Shown here piece after piece: positions 1 through 8,887 of a DNA stretch of 64,000 bases. The position numbers and the translations under genes were made by a program. The stretch is from contig NZ_JAQIYM010000090.1 of assembly GCF_028823535.1 (NCBI RefSeq), positions 186,001 through 250,000 of the forward strand, written 5' to 3'. Numbering within the stretch: the stretch's first letter is position 1; every line of letters starts with the position of its first letter. The notes under the pieces were generated by a model that saw only the letters and a program-made list of their open reading frames with translations, did no database searches and was not told the origin of the DNA. This stretch comes from Pseudomonas serbica (lineage in GTDB: Bacteria > Pseudomonadota > Gammaproteobacteria > Pseudomonadales > Pseudomonadaceae).

Positions 1-142
1 TTGGGCAGCCGGCCTGCTTCCACTTAACGGCGGCGTCCAAAGATGAGAACAGCGGCTGAAGTGTCCACCCAGGACTTGTCCTGTACACCAAAAATGCCTC
101 TGTACCGTCTTTGAACACAGCTTTGCCAAAATAATCTGACAT
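1..142 (-). CDS. Hypothetical protein, 3' end beyond the window
   Basis: A leftward reading frame opens at an ATG at 142 and runs off the left edge without a stop (about 47 residues visible, starting MSDYFGKAVFKDG). A GAGAG Shine-Dalgarno sits about 7 nt upstream of the ATG. No family is recognised from the visible part, and the C-terminus is missing. Confidence 0.5.
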   Translation of the reverse strand, partial: MSDYFGKAVFKDGTEAFLVYRTSPGWTLQPLFSSLDAAVKWKQAGCP

Positions 143-229
143 TTTAATTCTCTCTTGAACCTCTACCGAAGGTGGAACTTCTGGTCATTTATCCAGTATG
201 TCATGCCCATTCTTAGCCAGACAAACATG

Positions 230-775
230 TCACTCGGTAGGGATCCGCGTAACCGTTGAGGCGTACCGCCAGTGCCACGGCTCATAGGCGAATCCTCTGA
301 TGTTCCCTTGAGGGTATGACATTTCAAAACCGAACGAGCCTGCGTGCTTCGTTAGCCATTTAAAGGCTTCGGTTTCCTCAAAAGCTTGCTCCAGATCCGT
401 TCTGCCTGGTGTTCCCACGTCGACCGCTTGGCCGGTATGGTGTTCACTGAAGAATGGCGGCGCCGAGAAATCCAGAATTCGTTCGATGTTCATGCCCATG
501 CGGATTTTTCTTTCGAATATTTCCGCCTGGCGGTTGACGCTTCTGAAAGCGGAGATCAAATAAAGCTCAATGCCTTCGGCCTGAGCGGCGCTTCGCAGGT
601 TACGCCATGCCTGTGCAGCGGCTGGTGCCAACATATGAGGCCGACTATTGACATCAATCTCAACAATTTCAAGATTGGTTGCCTCAGCGAACTCTTCGAG
701 ATTTCGATTGAAAACCAAATTCAGCGAAATACCAAGCCTCTCAAGCATGTATATAGCGTCAGGCGAGTACAACAT
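230..775 (-). CDS. VanY-type D-alanyl-D-alanine carboxypeptidase-like protein
   Basis: 181-residue protein with the hallmarks of the VanY/peptidase M15 metallopeptidase fold: a central S-E-H-H-T-G-Q-A-V-D motif (the SxHxxGxAxD zinc-binding signature) and a C-terminal E-P-W-H-W-R-Y motif holding the catalytic Glu and the third zinc ligand. Known relatives trim the terminal D-Ala from peptidoglycan stem peptides. There is no obvious signal peptide, so the site of action is uncertain; it could be a lysis or remodelling enzyme or act on an intracellular substrate. GGAAC lies just before the ATG. Confident about the family, not the substrate. Confidence 0.85.
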   Translation of the reverse strand: MLYSPDAIYMLERLGISLNLVFNRNLEEFAEATNLEIVEIDVNSRPHMLAPAAAQAWRNLRSAAQAEGIELYLISAFRSVNRQAEIFERKIRMGMNIERILDFSAPPFFSEHHTGQAVDVGTPGRTDLEQAFEETEAFKWLTKHAGSFGFEMSYPQGNIRGFAYEPWHWRYASTVTRIPTE

Positions 776-960
776 TTAGTGTTCCTGAATGCGAGCACTT
801 TAACCTTTCACAATTATTGCACATTAAGGCGTTAGTTAAAACTTTTACGAAAACAGTTATAGGTGCCCGAGGGCTATCTGATGTTGAAAGTAACATTTGT
901 TTGGTGCCGGTGAGCGCAATGTTATTCCGAAGATTCGTCCCTTCGGCGCAACGAGCCGGC

Positions 961-1467
961 TTAGCGCTTTACCGCCCTACCCCTTGGATTTTTTAAAGAG
1001 AAGTATGAGTCAACGGCCACACTGAGTCCTTTGGCATCCGGAAGCGCCCGATGACCTTTCCTCACTGGCAGCCGACCAAAGATCTCCGTTGCTGCCTCAC
1101 GCCCTACAAATGCCTCTAGGGGCCGCACAGTGAACGTGGGCCCTATCCATGCAGCCTCATAAAGAGCCTCAAGCCAGAAGCAATCTGTGGGTGCGTCAGA
1201 GCACAAGGTTTTGCCTGCAAACAGCTCATTCATGACGATGGCCACTTCAAGCGCCGGCCTGCCCTCCCGCAGCAGCTGGTCACGGCTTATCCCATGCATG
1301 TCCTCCGCGTCATGGCTCCAGTGATCCCAGTAAGGCGCCGGCTGAATGAGTGTCTGGAACTCACTGCCTGGGTACACCACCGCCACTTCTATGGGGTAGC
1401 TGTCAGGCGCAATGCCAGAAGCCTCGAAGTCGATGAAGTGTGTAGGTTGATCAGGGTGAGACTTCAT
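961..1467 (-). CDS. DnaQ-like 3'-5' exonuclease (DEDDh)
   Basis: 168 residues. The N-terminal F-I-D-F-E-A-S-G is the DEDD exonuclease motif I (Asp and Glu metal ligands), S-D-A-P...D-C-F-W in the middle fits motif II, and G-H-R-A-L-P-D-A near the C-terminus fits the H-x4-D motif III. The length fits a stand-alone exonuclease domain of the RNase T/epsilon superfamily. Substrate (RNA or DNA ends) cannot be told from sequence. The start is supported by AGGA 6 nt upstream of the ATG. It is divergent from the metallophosphatase gene at 1578. Confidence 0.75.
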   Translation of the reverse strand: MKSHPDQPTHFIDFEASGIAPDSYPIEVAVVYPGSEFQTLIQPAPYWDHWSHDAEDMHGISRDQLLREGRPALEVAIVMNELFAGKTLCSDAPTDCFWLEALYEAAWIGPTFTVRPLEAFVGREAATEIFGRLPVRKGHRALPDAKGLSVAVDSYFSLKNPRGRAVKR

Positions 1468-1577
1468 TCTTAATCCTGTCGGTGCTTACTGGCTTTTATT
1501 GCTTTCCGATAAAAGTCGGTGTGGCTGTTACAATATGCCGGGATAAGGTGAGTAAAGCTAACAAAATGGAGAATGGC

Positions 1578-2291
1578 ATGATCTGGCTGTTGGGCGACCC
1601 ACACGGTAAATTCGACTACATCATTACGATGGTCAAAACGCACAAACCAGATGCCATCATCTTCCTGGGCGATCTTGAGTGTCCTTTACCACTGGATGTG
1701 CTGCTACGTCCCATACTCGATCTCACCGAGGTGTGGTTCATCCACGGCAATCACGACAGCGACAAGGGCGCCTATTGGCACAATCTACATGGTTACAGCC
1801 TCGCTGAGCGCAATCTGCATGGCCGTGTAGCTACGGTTGCCGGATATCGTGTCGCTGGGCTAGGTGGAACATTCGAAGCGCCTGTATGGCTTCCTGGAGA
1901 GCCTGAGGCCGGTATCCAGAACTATCAGGAGTACCTTGCTCGCCTAAGCGCCAACCCGCAGCCAGTCGACGTGATCACCACGAAAAAGCAGCATGCTCTG
2001 TCACACATTTATCCTGATGACTATTTCTGTCTAGGGATGGAGCAAGCCGACATTCTCGTTTGCCATGAAGCGCCGAGCTGTCATCCCTATGGCTACCCAG
2101 AGATTGATGACCTTGCCACTTCACTCGGCGTTAAACAGCTCTTTCATGGGCACCACCATGATTGCCTTGATTACCGAAAATCTTGGCCCAGAATCGGCTT
2201 TGAAGCCTACGGCGTCGGTTTCAGGGGCATCATGGGATTGAATGGACAGGTATTTCGTAACGAATCCGCGCATGAAAAAAGCCGACACTAG
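1578..2291 (+). CDS. Calcineurin-like metallophosphoesterase
   Basis: Core motifs of the binuclear metallophosphatase fold are present: G-D-P-H-G near the start, F-L-G-D-L-E, H-G-N-H-D (the GNHD motif) and a late G-H-H-H. I chose the ATG at 1578 because GGAG lies 6 nt upstream and the protein then opens directly with the first beta strand (MIWLLGDPHG). An upstream in-frame ATG at 1566 lacks a well-spaced ribosome site. Likely a phosphodiesterase or phosphatase of unknown substrate. The last codons overlap a terminator hairpin. Confidence 0.8.
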   Translation: MIWLLGDPHGKFDYIITMVKTHKPDAIIFLGDLECPLPLDVLLRPILDLTEVWFIHGNHDSDKGAYWHNLHGYSLAERNLHGRVATVAGYRVAGLGGTFEAPVWLPGEPEAGIQNYQEYLARLSANPQPVDVITTKKQHALSHIYPDDYFCLGMEQADILVCHEAPSCHPYGYPEIDDLATSLGVKQLFHGHHHDCLDYRKSWPRIGFEAYGVGFRGIMGLNGQVFRNESAHEKSRH

Positions 2292-2300
2292 GTCGGCCTC
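2271..2300. terminator. Bidirectional terminator at convergent gene ends
   Basis: GCCGAC(N)GGTCGGC hairpin overlapping the stop codon of the metallophosphatase gene. On the minus strand it is followed by six T, so it would terminate the leftward ankyrin-protein transcript; on the plus strand a T-rich CTCTTGTTCTT follows. Confidence 0.6.
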
Positions 2301-2332
2301 TTGTTCTTAAGCGTGTCAAACACACAAATCCG

Positions 2333-3133
2333 TCAGAGTGACGGCTCATCTGGACTTGGCACTTTCACCGCCGCAGCAGGATAGTAGGATGACATCAAGG
2401 CACTGATGGAGTCCTGGTTAAACCGCAGGCCTGCCGAACCCACCTGTTTGTGGATAGCGTCGATATCGGTCACCGAGGCGCTTGGATCGAAGTCAGCCGG
2501 GATGATGTCTCCCCGCGCTTTGATCTGTGCAGGATCGGCTTCGATGGCCACCTTCATGCCATCGAACTTGGCCAGCAACGGCTCCAGCTCCCTGTAGTCC
2601 TGGACATCACCGTAGTGCTTCTGGAGCCTGGCTGGCTCAGAAATATCGACACCCCGTGGGTCAAAGCCAGGCGTATCGAGGATTATCCGCACATCCCGAG
2701 GGCTCCCAACCGATACGGCCACTTCAATTGGCGTTTGACCGTCACTGTTCTTGGCGTTGATGTCGCCACCGGCGAGCAGGTAGTTTTCCAGGTTGGTGGT
2801 CTTGCCATTGAACAGGTTTTTGTACTCAACCAGCTTCAGCGGCGGCAGGCTCACGGGCTCAGAGGGATAAATCCCCAGTTCCTGTTCGGTAGGCCTGGTG
2901 TAAATGAGCTTGTCCGTATTGCCTTGATACTCCTGCGGCAGGAACGGAATTTCTTTGGCATTCGCCAGGATCTCATCAACCGCAGTGACTATTGCACTAG
3001 AATTGCCGACGATTTCATCGAGCAACGGCTGATGGTTGTTATTGTTCGTGGCCCAGACCTTGTCCATCGGGACGGCGTTACGGACGATGTCTTCCAGCAG
3101 GTTATCAGCTGGATTGGATTCCTTGTTTCCCAT
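2333..3133 (-). CDS. Ankyrin-repeat-containing protein
   Basis: 266 residues. A stretch near residues 110-155 reads as about one and a half ankyrin repeats (L-L-A-G-G-D-I-N-A-K-N-S-D-G-Q-T-P-I-E-V-A). Ankyrin repeats mediate protein binding; the flanking sequence is not recognised and the partner is unknown. AAGGG precedes the ATG. The protein ends in an acidic, proline/serine-rich tail (PSPDEPSL) like several other products in this window. Confidence 0.6.
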   Translation of the reverse strand: MGNKESNPADNLLEDIVRNAVPMDKVWATNNNNHQPLLDEIVGNSSAIVTAVDEILANAKEIPFLPQEYQGNTDKLIYTRPTEQELGIYPSEPVSLPPLKLVEYKNLFNGKTTNLENYLLAGGDINAKNSDGQTPIEVAVSVGSPRDVRIILDTPGFDPRGVDISEPARLQKHYGDVQDYRELEPLLAKFDGMKVAIEADPAQIKARGDIIPADFDPSASVTDIDAIHKQVGSAGLRFNQDSISALMSSYYPAAAVKVPSPDEPSL

Positions 3134-3197
3134 CAGGTATTCCCTTGTTTTTATTGTTATTTGTTCTAGATTACCAGGCGCTGGCAGAACGCTGCAA

Positions 3198-4466
3198 TCA
3201 GAGTCCTAAATCCTGGCTGAAGACCTGGCCCAATTGCTTGAGGGTCAGATCTTTGACCCGGTCAGGGTGGTTGACCCGTATATAATTAGCAAATATTGAC
3301 TTACCGCCTGGCGTGGCTTTCTTCTGCACCTCGGCAAAGTCGACATGCGGGAACAGCTGGTTCAGGAGGTCATGCTGTCTATCGAGACCCACATCTTTCT
3401 TGAAGGTGACATTGCCAAACACGGACACAGCTGTCGCAAAGAGGTTGGTGTACCCGGCCTTGAGTTGTTCTGGGCTGCAACCAAGCCTCAGAAGGTTCGT
3501 ATGCAACGCCGCACACTCTCTAGTGAGGTCTCTAAACGCGATGTACCTGTTCCCAGCGCTACCGACCGCCAAGAATGACGGGCGGAGTAACTTGGAAGGC
3601 GCCTCCAGGGTAGCTAGAACCAGCGCAACAGCCTTTTCAGGACGGCGGACATGGGATTCGTAGCGGTAGGCATCAGAGGCCTCGTTAGCTTTTTCTAGGA
3701 GCGTGTTGGCGTTACCTATGACGGCCACCAGGTTAGACCCTAGATGCAGCTTCTTGTCGGTGTCCGCGATCATTGCATCGAACCTGTCATTAAGCCGGCC
3801 CATCAGACCTTCATCGACCCGGATGGCATCCCCCTCGTGATGAATGAAACACGTAGTGAGGTTGTTCTCCAGTGCCAGGAATTGAGGGAATCGACTGGAA
3901 TACGTCTCGAGCTCAGGCAGCCATCGATTGACGGCACGCTTCACCTCGGCGTCCATCTCGATCATGAAGGGGTATTCTTTGTTCAGCTTGACCACTACCG
4001 CCGCGAACACCTCACACGCCCGGTGCCACGGCGTGATCTTGGCGTCTTTTTTCACCGCTAGGTGCCGGCTAAGCTGGTTCAGCATGCGGGCCGCCGTTTT
4101 CAGACTCGGCTCACCGATTGCTTCGAGCGAAAACTTCGTGGCCAGCGACAGTGTGAAGTGGTCGCCAAGGTAATCCTGATACTCAGCGTCCAACGCCGAA
4201 AATAGCATTGTCGCCGTCAGGGGAAGCCTCTTCTGACTCCACCTCACAAATTCCGACACCAGGTTCCAGTTGTACTTGCTGTTAACCATCATGTGACGCC
4301 CAAGCACATGGGTCATCACGTCATCGACGCCAGAGATATCCGACCAGTCCGAGCCTTCGTTGTCGATGATGATGGCCAAGACCTGTAGCAGAGTGGGATC
4401 AACAAGCTCTTGTGGGACGATGAGGATTTTGCGGGCCTTCTCACTCAGCTCAAAAGGTTCTTCCAT
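3198..4466 (-). CDS. Unknown protein with C-terminal FSQDLGL tail
   Basis: About 422 residues if it starts at the ATG at 4466 (GGAG about 10 nt upstream); an earlier in-frame ATG at 4526 would add a very basic 20-residue extension. Predominantly alpha-helical by composition, without membrane segments or recognised catalytic motifs. The notable feature is the extreme C-terminus F-S-Q-D-L-G-L, identical to the last seven residues of the unrelated 55431-57209 product and close to the end of the 21289-21963 product. Function unknown. Confidence 0.7.
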   Translation of the reverse strand: MEEPFELSEKARKILIVPQELVDPTLLQVLAIIIDNEGSDWSDISGVDDVMTHVLGRHMMVNSKYNWNLVSEFVRWSQKRLPLTATMLFSALDAEYQDYLGDHFTLSLATKFSLEAIGEPSLKTAARMLNQLSRHLAVKKDAKITPWHRACEVFAAVVVKLNKEYPFMIEMDAEVKRAVNRWLPELETYSSRFPQFLALENNLTTCFIHHEGDAIRVDEGLMGRLNDRFDAMIADTDKKLHLGSNLVAVIGNANTLLEKANEASDAYRYESHVRRPEKAVALVLATLEAPSKLLRPSFLAVGSAGNRYIAFRDLTRECAALHTNLLRLGCSPEQLKAGYTNLFATAVSVFGNVTFKKDVGLDRQHDLLNQLFPHVDFAEVQKKATPGGKSIFANYIRVNHPDRVKDLTLKQLGQVFSQDLGL

Positions 4467-4548
4467 TCGTCTCTTTCTCCAGGCGCTTTTCTTCTCATCA
4501 TGACCGGTCAGTCGTCTCCGGATCAATCAGAATGCCATTTTACGGGCA

Positions 4549-4573
4549 ACAAAAAACCGCCCGTAGGCGGTTC
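4549..4573 (-). terminator. Rho-independent terminator
   Basis: On the minus strand AACCGCC-TACG-GGCGGTT is followed by TTTTTT. It lies between the phosphatase gene at 4706-5479 and the leftward gene starting at 4466. Confidence 0.75.
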
Positions 4574-4652
4574 GTTGAACTTCTTTACTTTCACAGCAGA
4601 CGGTATTAGCCGTGTCGCCGGGGTGGAGTGCTGCTCTCTTAGCCCGACCGAG
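4549..4652 (-). ncRNA. Candidate small RNA between a promoter and a terminator
   Basis: On the minus strand a promoter-like TTGAAT-N18-TATGAT (4659-4688) points towards the terminator at 4549-4573, with no reading frame between. If used, it would give an RNA of about 100 nt, or an attenuated leader for the gene at 4466. Seen only as promoter plus terminator; no RNA family is recognised. Confidence 0.25.
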
Positions 4653-4705
4653 TTACTAATCATACCATTAGAGAATCTTTCAATTCAACTGTCAATTTAC
4701 ATGCT

Positions 4706-5479
4706 TTAAGGGATGAGAAGTCCCTGGCCTGGCTTGAGTTTTTCGATGTGTTTTTGCAGTTCCTCCATCGAGACATCGACCCGCACCACGCTCAACTGGC
4801 CGTTACCCTTCCACTCAGGCGTTCTTCCCTTGTAAGCGCCGGTGTCTATTGCCACCACGTTGCCGAGAATGCGTGGACGTCTGACGATGTTATGACCCAC
4901 GTACACGCGTTCAACACCAGGCACCGGTGTGCAGTCGTTGTTTTTAATCCGCTCTCGATTGCTGAGCAGCCGCCGCTGCTGCTGAAAGTCAGGATCATTA
5001 ATCAGGTCAACGATGGCGTCCCAATGCATGCCGCTTGGCACATCGGCGTGAATGATCCCTACCCGGCCAATCGTGGTTTCAAGTTCTGCGGCGATGGGAA
5101 GCTTGCCAACCTTCTCGATGAAGGCCCGACGGAACGCCGGCGAGGTCTTACCCCACCATCCGAAACCGGAATCCTTGTATTCCAGGGCGTCCTTCAAGGC
5201 CGCTGGCGAAGGGTTACCGTCGCGGTACAGCTTGAGTATGAACGCTTCGTGGTTGCCTAAGATTGCCCTGAACCAGTCTTCGTCCAGGTAGTCGAGCACC
5301 ATCTCGTTATGAGGGCCCCGGTCTACCAGATCTCCAGCGGCTACTGCTAAATCGATCTTCTTATCAAAGCCCACAGCGGCCAAGCGCTTCTCAAGCAACT
5401 TGTAGCAGCCATGAATGTCACTGATCGCAAAGGTGCGCCCTTTGGTGTTGAGCGGAATTTTTTGAATCCAATTACCCAT
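4706..5479 (-). CDS. PrpA/PrpB-like serine/threonine phosphatase (PPP fold)
   Basis: 257 residues. Contains the PPP-family metal-binding motifs in order: A-I-S-D-I-H-G-C (GDxHG position), A-G-D-L-V-D-R-G (GDxVDRG) and L-G-N-H-E (GNHE), then a late V-Y-V-G-H-N. This matches bacterial PrpA/PrpB phosphatases and the related symmetric Ap4A hydrolases; sequence alone does not decide between protein and dinucleotide substrate. A strong AGAGG lies 8 nt before the ATG. The HAD gene follows 10 nt upstream on the same strand, so the two probably form an operon of phosphatases. Confidence 0.85.
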   Translation of the reverse strand: MGNWIQKIPLNTKGRTFAISDIHGCYKLLEKRLAAVGFDKKIDLAVAAGDLVDRGPHNEMVLDYLDEDWFRAILGNHEAFILKLYRDGNPSPAALKDALEYKDSGFGWWGKTSPAFRRAFIEKVGKLPIAAELETTIGRVGIIHADVPSGMHWDAIVDLINDPDFQQQRRLLSNRERIKNNDCTPVPGVERVYVGHNIVRRPRILGNVVAIDTGAYKGRTPEWKGNGQLSVVRVDVSMEELQKHIEKLKPGQGLLIP

Positions 5480-5489
5480 GGAACAACCT

Positions 5490-6104
5490 CTAAACTGACT
5501 TTTGCTTGGTGATTAGCATGTGAGCAAAGCTGGCCAGATCCTTGAGGGCGGACTCTCCCTTTCGATCTAGATACCAGCCTTGCATGCCAAACTCAGTCGG
5601 GCCGGTTTGGTCACACCGTTGCGAATCACCCACCATGTCAATCAGGTAGGGTTTCACATCGATCCTGGTGCAGGCATCTTGGTAGATCGCGAATTCTGGT
5701 TTTACGGTACCGACCTCAAAGCTGTAGCTGTAGCCATCCAGGGATGGATAGAGACGCTCGATAGCCGCAGCGTAAGGTAACGCAAGGTTGCTGCAGACCG
5801 CTACCTTGAACCCGGAATTTTTCAGTAAATCTACGGCTTCCAGTCCATCCGGATAGGCCGTAATCTGCGCAAGCTCCTCGTCTAGTTGAGCCTGAATGTG
5901 CTCAAGGTCGCTGTCTACGACGGAGATACCCAGGCGCTTCGCGGCTTCGGCCAGGCCCCACGGGTTTGTCATCAAAGTCTTGGCATCTTCGGGCTGTGGT
6001 CGACGTCCTTGCTGGCTACCCAGCTTCAGGATCTGGCGATACGGGTGGTTACCCTCATGGATTTTCACCAGGGTGCCGAAAGCATCGAATATCACACCGC
6101 GCAT
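5490..6104 (-). CDS. HAD-superfamily hydrolase
   Basis: About 204 residues from the ATG at 6104, chosen because AGAGGTG sits just upstream and the protein then starts with the HAD motif I strand (GVIFDAFGTLV, nucleophile Asp). Motif II is C-S-N-L, and motifs III/IV are the V-K-P-E and M-V-G-D-S region. A cap domain lies between motifs I and II. Probably a small-molecule phosphatase or dehalogenase-type HAD; substrate unknown. First gene of a likely operon with the PPP phosphatase. Confidence 0.85.
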   Translation of the reverse strand: MRGVIFDAFGTLVKIHEGNHPYRQILKLGSQQGRRPQPEDAKTLMTNPWGLAEAAKRLGISVVDSDLEHIQAQLDEELAQITAYPDGLEAVDLLKNSGFKVAVCSNLALPYAAAIERLYPSLDGYSYSFEVGTVKPEFAIYQDACTRIDVKPYLIDMVGDSQRCDQTGPTEFGMQGWYLDRKGESALKDLASFAHMLITKQKSV

Positions 6105-6283
6105 GAACACCTCTGACCGAAGATGGGCTGGTCTCTCGTGAGCCCGCAGTACCAAGCCTATCAAAATTAGGGGATTTACGCACGGTGGCCAGAGGTTCGC
6201 TCGGCTTGTTGAGCCGGCTACTCGCGTATGGTCTACTGGTTAAATAGACAGACTTGATAGGCCGGAAGGAAGGATAAACCACG

Positions 6284-6559
6284 ATGACCACAGAAGATGG
6301 CTACGAACTGGTAAAAATCGACAGCCAAAGCGCGATGAATGCGCCAAAGGACGTCTACTTTGATACTGACGGGGTGTCGGCCTACTCCTGCTTGATCCCA
6401 GAAAATAATGAGCTGGCCAAGCGTGTTCACTTTGTAAGCGGTGCCGATGGCGACGAATACGGCCAATTCACAACCAAAGATAAAGCGAAGGCAAAGGCGG
6501 CCAGTGTTGTCCGCAACGCTAAACAGAAAGACGCTTCTGACGATTTTTCCTTCCGCTAA
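6284..6559 (+). CDS. Hypothetical small protein
   Basis: 91 residues, charged and probably soluble, preceded by GGAAGGAAGG about 9 nt before the ATG. The C-terminal half is lysine-rich and ends in a D-D-F-S-F-R tail. No family recognised. Confidence 0.65.
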   Translation: MTTEDGYELVKIDSQSAMNAPKDVYFDTDGVSAYSCLIPENNELAKRVHFVSGADGDEYGQFTTKDKAKAKAASVVRNAKQKDASDDFSFR

Positions 6560-6585
6560 GCCTGACAAGTGATCGCTGCTGGCGG

Positions 6586-6975
6586 CTAAAGCCCTGGCGG
6601 CGATTTCTCTCGAGCAAGAGCCTCTTCGATGTACTCCTGCACTGCGTCATCGTCGCTGTCGCATCCCCTTCCCGCCCCCAGCATGTCCGCATGCAGCTTC
6701 TTCAGCGCAAGTTCACCCTGGTGGGCTTTGCCAATGTCATCAATCGCCTTCCAGGTTTCAAGCTCGTCTTCCGCCATAAACCGGTAGGGGTCGACCACCA
6801 TTCCGCATTCGAAGCTGCCGTCAGTGGATTGCATCAAGGCTTTACAGTTCACGTCATCACCCAATTCAACGCCTATCTCGCAGACTTTCGCTATGCAGCA
6901 GACACCACAGCCATTGCACGGGTCGCCCATGACAGGTTTTTCCAGGGTCACTGAATGGATAATGTGCCACTGCAT
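6586..6975 (-). CDS. YkgJ-like Cys-cluster (zinc/iron-chelating) protein
   Basis: 129 residues (or 114 from an internal ATG at 6930). An N-terminal C-N-G-C-G-V-C-C cluster followed by further Cys (K-V-C-E-I-G, N-C-K-A-L) is the pattern of the YkgJ/CxxCxxCC family thought to bind zinc or an iron-sulfur centre. It is shorter than typical members and the later Cys motif is degenerate. Two other proteins of this type occur at 48916 and 50297. Function unknown beyond metal binding. Confidence 0.65.
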   Translation of the reverse strand: MQWHIIHSVTLEKPVMGDPCNGCGVCCIAKVCEIGVELGDDVNCKALMQSTDGSFECGMVVDPYRFMAEDELETWKAIDDIGKAHQGELALKKLHADMLGAGRGCDSDDDAVQEYIEEALAREKSPPGL

Positions 6976-7097
6976 TGAGGCTTACTCCGGCTCTCGGTTT
7001 TGTAAATTGGTCGTATTGTGAAATATCCATTTGATAGCACAATACTATGCCATCTGATATAAATTGAACAGACTAACCAGCGCACGGACGTCAGACC

Positions 7098-8789
7098 ATG
7101 AGTGGACAGACAATCGACACAAACGCCCTGAAGAAAATCGTACAGCAGTTAACCAGGCCATCTCTGACAGAGAAGATAAAGCTTCAGCTTCAGTCGTCAT
7201 CGGCGCCAGAATCGAAAAACCCGATCAAGGCGCAAGGGAAAGCCTATGCAAACCGGCATCGCAAACGCCAGGGGCAGTCTGGATCGATTGCAAAATCTGA
7301 GAAGGAACAAGAGATCCACGAGATAATCCGAGACAACCCCATTCTGCTGCACACCCCTGAGTTGTACTCAGGCGGACTGTACTTGAATACGGTTGTAAGC
7401 AAGCACCGCCTGCCATGTGGGTTGGTGCCGGATTTCCTTTATATAACCGTGCATAACCGAGTGATACGCTTCACGTTGGTTGAAATCGAGAAACCCGCGC
7501 ATGGTGTATTCAGCGGTAGCTCGTTCATGTCAGGAGTCAATACTGGATTGACCCAGGTGCGTGAGTGGATCACGCTCATGGAGCCAAAAGCGCAGCGAGA
7601 AGCCCTCCTGCTCAATCTTAAGCGTTTATTCGAGTATTACCCTATTGAGCTTTTTGCAGCTGATGGCTCGGTCAGCAAAAACACCCAGATCGAAATGGGT
7701 TATGTGCTTATCGTCGGCTCAGAAACGATTGAGTCAGATCTGCAGCAAAAGATGGTAGACGAGCTTTACCTCAAAGAAGGCATTCTGTTCATGACCTACC
7801 CGATGATGGTCGAACAGGTTAAGAGGCATCCATTGCACAAAAACATGCTGAAGTCCGGCCCCCACGGCATCAGCGCATTCAAGCTCGATAGTCCAGACAT
7901 CATTCTCAGGAAAGGCCCTTACATTGGGTTTGATCGTCTTGAAGACAACGACCCTTACGGCATTACCACCGGCGCTTTAGGTTGGAAGATCTACAACCTC
8001 AGACTCCGCGATTACAGTAGGCATCCTGAGTCAATGAGAGAGATTTTCTATCGAGCAAATGGGAAATGCGAGCATCCCGAGTGCGCCGAGCGAATCGTCC
8101 AAGATGGTGAGGTACACGGGAATCTTGGACGTATCTACAACATGTTCGAGAAGGCTTCAGATGTGAGCCAGCTGTGGAATACTGACTACACCCCTTTGTT
8201 GTGTCCAAAACACCACGAGGCCTCGAACGCTACCTACCCGCCATGTTCATTGTTTTCTGACCATCCGATGAAGCTGGCGCTACAGGCCCGCAGACCCTAC
8301 CGACCGCACCTGGATGCTGAGCTATCCATATGTCTGGCGAAATGGCGTGACTCCATTGGCCAGTCAGTACTCAACATCCTTGAAATCGATCAAAAGCTTG
8401 AGCCTGAGTTTGCAGCGCAGATACATGAATGGATGCTGGCCGTCACTTCACTTCCGTGGCAATGGGCGATGTTACTGAAAGACTTGGTTCTGGATCATTT
8501 TCAAATAATTCGATGGTATGAGGTGAGCCGTGCCGAGAAAATGCTCGATAGCCATCCGGGTTGGCGCTATCTCCTGAGGGCTGGCTTGATCAGGGTTAAC
8601 CCATCGGCGAGAGCTCACCTGAAAATTGAGCCAAATGTTTTCAGCCGGGCATTCATCGACCGCGTACTCGAGAAGTTTCCCGAAAATGGTTACGTTGCTC
8701 TCGCAGACGTCTGCACCGCGAATGTCTATAAACTATCCAGCCGAGGGAAAGAACTGGGGGATCCTCATAGGCTGGTGGCCATTTTGTAA
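7098..8789 (+). CDS. Shedu-like (DUF4263) nuclease with HNH-type zinc motif; candidate defence protein
   Basis: 563 residues. Residues about 70-230 match the Shedu/DUF4263 nuclease pattern: E-x-x-I-H-E-I-I-R-D-N-P, then V-P-D-F-L (Asp about 112) and the L-V-E-I-E-K-P strand (residues 127-133), followed by T-G-L-T-Q-V-R-E-W. Shedu proteins are single-gene anti-phage nucleases. Unlike ordinary Shedu, residues about 320-375 carry C-x4-C (Cys324, Cys329), an intervening His and C-x2-H-H (Cys369, His372/373), which reads as an HNH-type zinc site. About 190 further residues are unrecognised. The Shedu domain assignment is solid; the HNH call is inference. Confidence 0.7.
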   Translation: MSGQTIDTNALKKIVQQLTRPSLTEKIKLQLQSSSAPESKNPIKAQGKAYANRHRKRQGQSGSIAKSEKEQEIHEIIRDNPILLHTPELYSGGLYLNTVVSKHRLPCGLVPDFLYITVHNRVIRFTLVEIEKPAHGVFSGSSFMSGVNTGLTQVREWITLMEPKAQREALLLNLKRLFEYYPIELFAADGSVSKNTQIEMGYVLIVGSETIESDLQQKMVDELYLKEGILFMTYPMMVEQVKRHPLHKNMLKSGPHGISAFKLDSPDIILRKGPYIGFDRLEDNDPYGITTGALGWKIYNLRLRDYSRHPESMREIFYRANGKCEHPECAERIVQDGEVHGNLGRIYNMFEKASDVSQLWNTDYTPLLCPKHHEASNATYPPCSLFSDHPMKLALQARRPYRPHLDAELSICLAKWRDSIGQSVLNILEIDQKLEPEFAAQIHEWMLAVTSLPWQWAMLLKDLVLDHFQIIRWYEVSRAEKMLDSHPGWRYLLRAGLIRVNPSARAHLKIEPNVFSRAFIDRVLEKFPENGYVALADVCTANVYKLSSRGKELGDPHRLVAIL

Positions 8790-8887
8790 GGCAAGGCCCA
8801 GCCGCCTTTGGGCGGAAGTACGACTGCCCCGTTCGTGGCTACCTGGATTCCTCACTCTATCTCCATTGCTTTTTGATGATCTGACCC

